A DNA stretch of 64,000 bases, taken from NCBI RefSeq assembly GCF_031845375.1, contig NZ_JAVREK010000003.1:186001-250000 (forward strand), written 5' to 3'. Below, piece after piece: positions 57,684 to 64,000 of this stretch. Below the pieces are notes generated by a model. That model made no database searches. It was given only the letters and a program-made list of their open reading frames with translations, and was not told the origin of the DNA. The stretch's first letter is position 1; each line of letters opens with the position of its first letter. The stretch is from Streptomonospora wellingtoniae (GTDB taxonomy: Bacteria > Actinomycetota > Actinomycetes > Streptosporangiales > Streptosporangiaceae). Made by a program: the position numbers and the translations under genes.

Positions 57684-58772
57684 TCAGTAGCCGTTCGGGT
57701 ACCCGTTCCCGTCGCCGTTCCCGTTCCCGTCGCCGTTCCCGTTCCCGTCGCCGTTCCCGTTCCCGTTCCCGTTCCCGTCGCCGTTCCCGTCGCCGTTCCC
57801 GTTCCCGTCGCCGTTCCCGTCGCCGTTCCCGTCGCCGTCGCCGTTCCCGTCGCCGTCGCCGTTCCCGTCGCCGTCGCCGTCGCCGTTCCCGTCGCCGTTC
57901 CCGTCGCCGTCGCCGTCGCCGTCACCGTCACCGTTCCCGTCGCCGTCGCCGTTCCCGTCGCCGTCGCCGTTCCCGTCGCCGTCGCCGTTCCCGTCGCCGT
58001 CGCCGTCGCCGTCGCCGTTCCCGTCGCCGTCTTCGTCGCAGTCAGCCCGCTGGATCACGTTGTTGTCGAGCGTCACTTCACCGTTGCGAGCCAGCAGACG
58101 GCCGTCGACCGTGGCACCCGTGTTCGCGCTAATCGACGTCAGCGCAAGGATGTTGCCGGTGAACGTAGAGTTGGTCCCCAGCGTCGCCGAACTCCCGACC
58201 TGCCAGAAGACGTTGCAAGCCTGGGCGCCGTTCACCAGGTTGACGTCACTGGCCGACCCGGTGATGAGTGTGGAGCCGATCTGGAAAATGAACGCGGCGT
58301 CGGGGTCACCCTGCGCGTCCAGCGTCACCGTTCCGGTCAGCCCGAGCGACGAACTGGCCTGGTAGACACCGGGTGTAAACGTCTGCCCCACGAGGTCACC
58401 GGAGACGCTGGCGGTTGCCGGACGCCCGGCCGCGTCGTTATACGCGGTAGTCAGGTCGGACTGTGCCTGGAGGGCGACGGCATCCGCGGTGTGGGTCGCC
58501 CCGGTGACCATTCCCGGAGGGAACCCGGTGACAGCGGTACCCGGGTGGACCCCCAGATCCCCGCCGACGACACTCGGCCCGGTGTTGGTGACCGCCTGGC
58601 CGGCCAGGACCGCGAAACTGTCAGCGGTACCGAGGTCCACTGGTGCGGGCTGCGCTCGCGCGCTGGTTGCCGTGAGACCCAGCATCGCGAGGGCCAGCAT
58701 GAGGGCGATTCCGGCCGCCGCCAGGACATAAGGAGGCGAAGACCGGAAAGCGCGCATCGAGCTAGATTTCAT
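57684..58772 (-). CDS. DUF3494 ice-binding-like secreted protein with Gly-Asp/Gly-Asn tail
   Basis: Exported protein of 362 residues. Signal peptide ends near TSARA-QPA (residue about 41). Residues about 45-240 form the DUF3494 beta-solenoid: VDLGTADSFAVLAGQAVTNTGPSVVGGDLGVHPGTAVTGFPPG, FTPGVYQASSSLGLTGTVTLDAQGDPDAAFIFQIGSTL and NVFWQVGSSATLGTNSTFTGNILALTSISANTGATVDGRLLA. After CDED comes a tail of 54 Gly-Asp or Gly-Asn dipeptides ending YPNGY, probably disordered or calcium-binding. In actinomycetes this domain may serve adhesion rather than freezing tolerance. Confidence 0.9.
   Translation of the reverse strand: MKSSSMRAFRSSPPYVLAAAGIALMLALAMLGLTATSARAQPAPVDLGTADSFAVLAGQAVTNTGPSVVGGDLGVHPGTAVTGFPPGMVTGATHTADAVALQAQSDLTTAYNDAAGRPATASVSGDLVGQTFTPGVYQASSSLGLTGTVTLDAQGDPDAAFIFQIGSTLITGSASDVNLVNGAQACNVFWQVGSSATLGTNSTFTGNILALTSISANTGATVDGRLLARNGEVTLDNNVIQRADCDEDGDGNGDGDGDGDGNGDGDGNGDGDGNGDGDGNGDGDGDGDGDGNGDGNGDGDGDGNGDGDGNGDGDGNGDGNGDGNGNGDGNGDGNGNGNGNGDGNGNGDGNGNGDGNGYPNGY
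57705..58028. repeat. 54 hexamers of two kinds (GTTCCC and GTCGCC) in the ice-binding-like gene
   Basis: 324 bp made only of GTTCCC (Gly-Asn on the minus strand) and GTCGCC (Gly-Asp), apart from two adjacent GTCACC. Asn always follows GGG and Asp nearly always follows GGC, so two complete hexamers have been shuffled by duplication. The plus strand shows an Arg-rich frame that is only a shadow. Confidence 0.93.
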
Positions 58773-59251
58773 CTAATGCACTCTCTCTGAATCAGGAACT
58801 CGACCGCAGGCGAAATCCAGACGGAAACCCCGTTCCACGGTCGTCAAGGATGGTTCTTGCGACGTCGTCTGAGCAGCCCATGGACACGAAACGGCATCCA
58901 GGACCTCTACACGGGAGTGGACTGTACCCATCCACCTGAGTATTTCCGAAGCGAACCGCCGAGCCGGCCCGAAATAACCGCGGGCCCTCGACGGCTAACC
59001 CATGACCCCTGATGCGTAGATTTAGAGTGTTTTGGATTATCCAATTTGGAAATCGTGGATCAGCGCCGAAACAGCGACACCGGAGATCTTGCATCATGCG
59101 CCGCGCACTAATGCGGCCAGACCGCGCGGGTAATCGCGGCGACCCGATACGGGAGCACCGGTCGGCGCAGAATCGGCCCCGGGGGCCATTCGGCAGAGAG
59201 CCCATTCTCTGAGCCCTGCCGCCCCTTCCTTCCGTCACTGCCGATGCCGCG
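58773..59251. other. Gene-free upstream region of the ice-binding-like gene
   Basis: 479 bp without a credible gene and with lower GC at 59010-59060. It holds TTGGA-TTA-TCCAA (59032-59044), a perfect 5-3-5 dyad that may be an operator, about 260 bp from the start codon. The MMPL stop lies at its right edge, transcribed toward it. Confidence 0.5.
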
Positions 59252-61723
59252 CTAGCACTCGGCGGGTCCGCCCCCGGCGGGCTGGCTGTGCGCGGCGCTG
59301 CCGGCGTCCCCGCTCTCCGGCGCCTTCTCCGCGGCCGGTGCCGGGTGGGCGGTGCCCAGACGCTCGCCCTCGATGTCGACGTCGGGCAGCAGCGCGTCCA
59401 GCCACCGCGGCAGCCACCAGGCCGCCCGGCCGAACAGGGCCATCACCGCCGGGACCAGGGTCATGCGGACCAGGAAGGCGTCGAAGAGCACCCCCGCCGC
59501 CAGCACGAAGGCGATCGGCTTGACCATCGCGTTGTCGCCGAACACGAACGACGCGAACACGATGACCATGATCGCCGCCGCCGCCGTGACGACCCGGGCG
59601 CCTTGGCGGAAGCCGGTGGCCACGGCCGCCTGCGCGTCGCCGTGGTGCACGTAGTCCTCGCGCATCCGCGAGACGAGGAACACCTCGTAGTCCATGGCGA
59701 GCCCGAACAGGATCCCCACGAGCAGGGTCGGCATGAACGCCAGCAGCGTCGGCGCGGGCTCGACGCCCAGCAGTCCGGCGCCGTAGCCCCACTGGAACAC
59801 GGCCACCGTCAGCCCCAGCGCCGCCCCCGCGCTGAGGACGAAGCCCAGAGCGGCCTTGAGGGGCACGACGATCGAGCGGAACACGACCGCCATCAGGATC
59901 AGCGCGAGTCCCACGACCACCGTCACGAACACCGGCAGCGAGTCGGCCAGGCTCTCGGAGACGTCGATGGCCGTGGCGGTGGCGCCGGCGACCGCGATCC
60001 GCGCTCCGACCTCCTCGTCGATGTCGTCGGACAACCCCCGCACCTCGTGCAGCAGGTCCTCGGTCGCGTAGGCCGAGGGGCCGGTCTCGGGGACCACGGC
60101 GATGATCGCGGTGTCTTCGACGTCGTTCAGCTGGGGCGTCATGACCTCCTGGACTCCGTCGAGCTTCTCTAGGCGCTCGGCGACGTCGTCGGCGGCGGCC
60201 GGGGTGTCGGACAGGCCCGTCAGGTCGGCGACTACCGCCAGCTGACCGGAGTAGCCGGGGCCGAACTCCTCGCTGACGATCTCGTAGGCCTGCCGCTGGG
60301 TGGTGTCCTCGGCGCTCGTGGCGTCGGTGGGCAGGCCCAGGTGCAGGTCGCGCACCGGAACCAGGGCGATGACCAGCACCGCCAGCACGGCCAGGACCGC
60401 TGCGAGCGGGTGGCGGGTCACCGCGGTCACCCACCGCGTGCTCATCGGGCGCTCGGCGCCCAGCGCCGCCTCGGCGCGTCGGCCGAGGACCGGCAGCCGT
60501 CCGGCGCCCACGCGGCGGCCGAGGAAGCCCAGCAGAGCGGGCAGGAGCGTGACGGCCAGCAGCACCGCGAGGGAAACCGTCACCATTGCGGCGACGCCCA
60601 TCATCGTCAGGAACGGGATGCCCGCGAGGGAGAGCCCCGCCAGCGCGATGACGACGGTGACCCCGGCGAAGACCACGGCACCGCCCGCCGTGCCGATGGA
60701 GCGCGCGGCCGACTCGGCCGGGTCCATGCCGTCGGCCACCTGCTTGCGGTGGCGCGAGAGCACGAACAGCACATAGTCGATGCCCACGGCGATCCCGAGC
60801 ATCATCGCCAGAATCGGCGCGGTGCTGCTGAGGTCCACGAACCCGGTCGCCGCGTACAGCAGGGCCATCCCCACGCCCACACCCAGCAGCGCCACCAGGA
60901 CCGGCAGCCCTGCGGCCACCACCGCACCGAAGTTGACGAGGAGGATGACGAGCGCGGCGACGACGCCCACGGCCTCGCCCGCGCCGACCTCGGGCGGGGC
61001 CATGGTGATGGCCTGGCCGCTGAACTCGACCTCCATGCCGGCATCGCGCGCGCTGTCGCCGGTCTCGAGGATCGCATCGACGGTCTCCTGGTCCACGGAG
61101 TCGTCAGGCTGGCTGAGCTGCACGTTCAGCATCACGGTGGTGCGGTCGTCGGAGAACTGCGGGATCTTCTCGACGACCTCGTCCTCGTCGAAGCCCGGGG
61201 CCTGCTCCTCGACCTTCTGTACGGCCTGCTCCTGGGCCTCGGGCAGCGCGTCGGCGATGAGCCGATCGCGGTCGGGCGTCCCCGGCGGGATCTGCCCTTC
61301 GACCTGTTCGCGCGCCGTCTCGCGGGCCTCGTCCGTCGCCTCGGCGATTCCCTCGCGGTACTCCTGGCGGGCGTCGTCGAGCGCCTGGTGGGGGCCGTTC
61401 ACGGCGTCGACGCCCTCGACGTCCTCCAATTCGGCGGCGGTCTCGCGCACGGCATCGGCGTAGGCCTCGTCGTCCACGACGTCGGCGCCGCCGGGTGCGC
61501 GCAGCACAGCGGTGGCCGTGCCGCCCCGGCCGTCGAACCGGGTCTCCATCAGGTCGGTGGCCTGGTCCGACTCGGTGCCGGGGATGCTGAAGGTGTCGTC
61601 CATGGGCGCGCGGAACTGCACTGCGGCGCCGAGCGCGGCGATGAGCACCACCGCCCAGACGGCCACCACCAGCCATCTGCGGCGGAACGCGAATCCGCCC
61701 AGGCGGTACAGCAGTCGGGCCAT
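59252..61723 (-). CDS. MMPL/RND-family transporter
   Basis: 823 residues from ATG 61723 with two MMPL halves. The N-terminus ARLLYRLGGFAFRRRWLVVAVWAVVLIAALGAAV leads to a large exterior domain, then VGVVAALVILLVNFGAVVAAGLPVLVALLGVGVGMALLYAATG, MMLGIAVGIDYVLFVLSRHRKQ, and in the second half FMPTLLVGILFGLAMDYEVFLVSRMREDYVHHG with VFGDNAMVKPIAFVLAAGVLFDAFLVR. GAGAGGAAG about 8 bases upstream of the ATG supports separate initiation, although the preceding kinase frame has no stop and is continuous with it. Likely exports lipids or drugs under the adjacent two-component system. Confidence 0.92.
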   Translation of the reverse strand: MARLLYRLGGFAFRRRWLVVAVWAVVLIAALGAAVQFRAPMDDTFSIPGTESDQATDLMETRFDGRGGTATAVLRAPGGADVVDDEAYADAVRETAAELEDVEGVDAVNGPHQALDDARQEYREGIAEATDEARETAREQVEGQIPPGTPDRDRLIADALPEAQEQAVQKVEEQAPGFDEDEVVEKIPQFSDDRTTVMLNVQLSQPDDSVDQETVDAILETGDSARDAGMEVEFSGQAITMAPPEVGAGEAVGVVAALVILLVNFGAVVAAGLPVLVALLGVGVGMALLYAATGFVDLSSTAPILAMMLGIAVGIDYVLFVLSRHRKQVADGMDPAESAARSIGTAGGAVVFAGVTVVIALAGLSLAGIPFLTMMGVAAMVTVSLAVLLAVTLLPALLGFLGRRVGAGRLPVLGRRAEAALGAERPMSTRWVTAVTRHPLAAVLAVLAVLVIALVPVRDLHLGLPTDATSAEDTTQRQAYEIVSEEFGPGYSGQLAVVADLTGLSDTPAAADDVAERLEKLDGVQEVMTPQLNDVEDTAIIAVVPETGPSAYATEDLLHEVRGLSDDIDEEVGARIAVAGATATAIDVSESLADSLPVFVTVVVGLALILMAVVFRSIVVPLKAALGFVLSAGAALGLTVAVFQWGYGAGLLGVEPAPTLLAFMPTLLVGILFGLAMDYEVFLVSRMREDYVHHGDAQAAVATGFRQGARVVTAAAAIMVIVFASFVFGDNAMVKPIAFVLAAGVLFDAFLVRMTLVPAVMALFGRAAWWLPRWLDALLPDVDIEGERLGTAHPAPAAEKAPESGDAGSAAHSQPAGGGPAEC

Positions 61724-63274
61724 GCTCGCACTTCCTCTCGTCCGCGCCTGATCGTCCGCGACCACCTCATCCGGCCCTGATGAGGAGGCGTCACGAAGAG
61801 GATGAGAATCCGATGTGAGTCCGCCACCGGCGGTGAGACCGTCGTCACGGGGTCGGCCCTCCCCGGCCGAGCCGAGCCCCTCCACCGGGGCGAACTCCAG
61901 GCGCAGCGTGGTGCCGGCCTCCGGCGAGGAGGTGAAGCCCGCGTCTCCGCCGTGGGCTCGCATCACCGCACGCACGATGGGCAGCCCGAGTCCGCTGCCG
62001 GGCCGCGGCGAGGGCGAGCCGCGGTAGAAGCGCTCGAACACGAACTGCGCCGTCTCCTCGTCGACGCCCGGCCCCGCGTCGGCGATCTCCAGCACGACGC
62101 GCCCGCCGACCCGGCGCAGCGAGGCCCTCGCCGGGCTGGTGGCGGGCGTGTGCACCCGCACGTTGGCCAGCGCGTTGGCCACGGCCTGGCGCAGCTCCTG
62201 CTCGTCGCCGAGCACCAGGCCCTCGGCGGCGATGTCGGCGCGCCACTCGCGTTCGGGCTGGGCGGCGCGCGCGTCGGCGACGCTGTCGGCCACGACCCGG
62301 GCCAGCTCGACGACCTCGCGCCGGGGCGCCGGCCGCTCGTCCAGACGCGCCAAGTACAGCAAGTCGTCGACGATGGCGGCCATGCGGTCCGACTCCTGCT
62401 GGGAGCGGGTGATGACGTCGGGGCGCTCGGCTACGTCGACGACGCCCTGGGAGACCATCTGCAGGTAGCCGCGGATCGACGTCAGCGGCGTGCGCAGCTC
62501 GTGCGAGGCGTCGGAGACGAACCGGCGCAGCCGCTCCTCCGAGGCTTCCCGGGCGCGCAGGGCCGAACGAAGCCCGGTGAGCATCCGGTTGATCGACCGG
62601 GTGAGCCGCCGGGCCTCGTCGGCGTCCCTGGCGCCGGGCAGGGGTACGCGGCGCTCCATGTCGCCGCCCGCGATGGCCTCGGCGGTGTCGACGACGTCGC
62701 CGAGGGGCCGCAGGCCGCGCCTGATCACCGCCGCACCTGCCGCGAGCGCGACCAGCAGCATCATCGCGCCGCACGCCGCCTCGACCGCCACCAGCCGCTT
62801 GACCGTCTCGTCGACGGGCGCCATCGGCTCGCCGATGAGCGCTATCGTGTCGTAGGAGGGCACGTGCACGAGCGCGACACGGTAGTCGGCGCCGTCGCGG
62901 TGGACGGTGAACGGGCCGTCTGGGGCCGAGGAGACGTCGATGTCGCGCAGCAGGACGGGGCCCGACCCCTGGATCCGGTGGACGGACGATCCGGGTGTGC
63001 CGGGGGCGCCGCCTTCGCTGAACTCGACGACGAAGTCGCTGGGCGCGCGGACCTGCTCGACCAGCGCGGCGGGGTCCCCGGCGAAGATGTCGGCCTGGCG
63101 TGCTCGCGCGAACTCGGCGGCGATCTCGATGCGCTCGTCGAGGCGGTCGAGCAGGTAGGTGCGCAGGAACGCCGCGCTGAATACGGCGACGACGACCAGG
63201 GCGAGTGCCATCAGCACGGCATTGACGGCCACCATGCGCCCGGTCAGCGTGCGGATCCGGACGGGCCGTCTCAT
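61724..63274 (-). CDS. Sensor histidine kinase, frame continuous into MMPL gene
   Basis: 517 codons from ATG 63274 to the MMPL start, with no stop between. Order: transmembrane helix (MVAVNAVLMALALVVVAVFSAAFL), sensor region, second helix (AACGAMMLLVALAAGAAVI), HAMP, HisKA (SDASHELRTPLTSIRGYL, phospho-His) and HATPase (ANALANVRVHTP, IADAGPGVDEE, GSGLGLPIVRAV). Kinase similarity ends near TTLRLEFAPVE; the next 52 codons look like translated intergenic DNA. The start overlaps the response-regulator stop (ATGA). The whole frame to 59252 would encode 1340 residues. Confidence 0.88.
61765..61819. promoter_or_regulatory. GATGAG repeats and CCTCATC-N7-GATGAGG dyad before the MMPL gene
   Basis: A perfect 7-7-7 inverted repeat at 61765-61785, with further GATGAG copies at 61801-61806 and GATGTGAG at 61812-61819. 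Spaced repeats of this sort suit an OmpR-type response regulator, so this may be the MMPL promoter region although it is now inside an open frame. Confidence 0.5.
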
Positions 63275-63972
63275 GCGTCGTCCTCCGCGCGCAGCACGTA
63301 GCCGAACCCGCGCTGGGTCTGGATGAGGTTGGGGCCCAAGGTGCCGAGCTTGCGGCGCAGGTAGCCGATGTAGGTGTCGACGATGTTCGACCCGCCCGTG
63401 TAGTCGGTGCTCCACACGGCGTCGATGATCTGGGCGCGCGAGAGCACCCGGCCGCGGTTGAGCATCAGGTAGCGCAGCAGCTCGTACTCGGTGCGCGACA
63501 GGGACACGGGGCGGCCGGCGCGCTGGACCGTGCAGGCCTCCTCGTCGAGTTCGATGTCGGCGAAGCGCAGCACGGCCTCCTCCGCCTCAGCGGCCTCCGA
63601 GGGGGCGATGCGGCGCAGCACTGCGCGCACGCGGGCCAGCAGCTCGTCGATGTTGAACGGCTTGGTGACGTAGTCGTCGGCTCCCAAGGTGAGGCCGGCG
63701 ACGCGCTCGCTGTGGGCGTCCTTGGCGGTGAGCAGGACGATGCCCACGCGCGGCAGGGACCGGCGCAGCGTGCGGCACACCTCGAAGCCGCTGCCGTCGG
63801 GCAGCATGACGTCGAGCACCACGAGGTCGGGCGGGCTCGTGCGGGCCGCGGCGTAGGCCTCGGCGGCGGTGGCGGCCGCGGCCATCTCGAAGCCGTGGAA
63901 CTCCAGCACGGTGCTCACCATGTCGACGATGTTGGGCTCGTCGTCGACGACGAGGATTCTGGGTCTGGTCAT
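63271..63972 (-). CDS. OmpR-family response regulator
   Basis: 233 residues. Receiver: ILVVDDEPNIVDMVSTVLEF, phospho-Asp in LVVLDVMLPDGSGFEVC, Lys in DDYVTKPFNIDELLARVRAVLRR. Winged helix: VSLSRTEYELLRYLMLNRGRVLSRAQIIDAVWSTDYTGGSNIVDTYIGYLRRKL and a final RGFGYVLRAEDDA. It heads the regulator, kinase, MMPL transcription unit; its promoter lies beyond the right edge. Confidence 0.95.
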   Translation of the reverse strand: MTRPRILVVDDEPNIVDMVSTVLEFHGFEMAAAATAAEAYAAARTSPPDLVVLDVMLPDGSGFEVCRTLRRSLPRVGIVLLTAKDAHSERVAGLTLGADDYVTKPFNIDELLARVRAVLRRIAPSEAAEAEEAVLRFADIELDEEACTVQRAGRPVSLSRTEYELLRYLMLNRGRVLSRAQIIDAVWSTDYTGGSNIVDTYIGYLRRKLGTLGPNLIQTQRGFGYVLRAEDDA

Positions 63973-64000
63973 CGGTGGTCCAGCGAAGCCGAGGCGGATG

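Noticed and set aside
57668..58132. Arg/Ser-rich frame on the plus strand across the hexamer tract
   Set aside because: Pure shadow of the Gly-Asp/Gly-Asn tract on the other strand; no start context or other support.
63275..63415. Upstream extension of the kinase frame
   Set aside because: It lies inside the response-regulator gene; the ATGA overlap start at 63274 is clear.

Overview
The window is high-GC DNA (strong G/C bias at third codon positions, many GTG starts, ATGA/GTGA gene overlaps) from an actinomycete. Three copies of the DUF574-type SAM methyltransferase, a GH11 xylanase with a cellulose-binding-like domain, a blaL/blaA/blaB-like beta-lactamase locus and an FGE-type sulfatase-maturation enzyme point to the Streptosporangiales/Streptomyces side of the phylum; a Nocardiopsis-like genus is a guess. 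No rRNA, tRNA, CRISPR array or intact transposase was seen.

Layout. 1-2.7 kb: ABC exporter, ECF sigma factor and zf-HC2 anti-sigma factor (cut by the left edge). 3-10.6 kb: sulfotransferase, SAM methyltransferases (one a frameshifted pseudogene), SDR, FAD oxidoreductase beside an internally deleted XRE regulator, and a luciferase-like oxidoreductase. 11.3-19.4 kb: a sulfated-compound locus: ROK repressor, SsuABC-like importer, Cys-type sulfatase, secreted five-bladed-propeller glycosidase-like protein and the formylglycine-generating enzyme that would activate the sulfatase. 19.5-25.8 kb: DapA-family lyase, EamA exporter and MocR regulator; two gene remnants; a quinone-oxidoreductase-like gene behind a MerR-type promoter; a GH11 xylanase. 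26-32.4 kb: small hypothetical proteins, amidohydrolase, then a Cys/Met PLP enzyme plus NhaC antiporter with a GntR regulator.

32.5-39.3 kb: a six-gene operon with 4-bp stop/start overlaps at every junction (DUF6282 amidohydrolase, GalB-like PIG-L protein, RraA/GalC-like aldolase, SsuBCA-like importer), with an FCD-GntR regulator and a divergent dehydrogenase. It looks like uptake and lower-pathway catabolism of a di- or tricarboxylic aromatic-derived acid. 39.4-42.5 kb: VOC protein, DUF574 methyltransferase, glutamate dehydrogenase. 43-49.2 kb: ribose-type sugar ABC importer with ManA under a LacI regulator that has two matching operators. 49.3-54.4 kb: SUMF1-domain protein, third DUF574 methyltransferase, SDR/MarR pair, Nramp-like transporter, AhpD-like protein. 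54.5-57.5 kb: beta-lactamase with LysR and BlaB-like partners. 57.7-64 kb: DUF3494 ice-binding-like protein with a 54-unit Gly-Asp/Gly-Asn tail, then a two-component system whose kinase frame stays open into an MMPL transporter.

The most unusual signal is a dispersed, near-perfect palindrome of exactly 55 bp (up to about 73 bp with flanks), in seven good copies and one decayed copy, always intergenic. Two copies bracket the sulfotransferase gene and two abut truncated genes, so it behaves like a small mobile or recombinogenic element rather than a terminator or a single regulator's operator.
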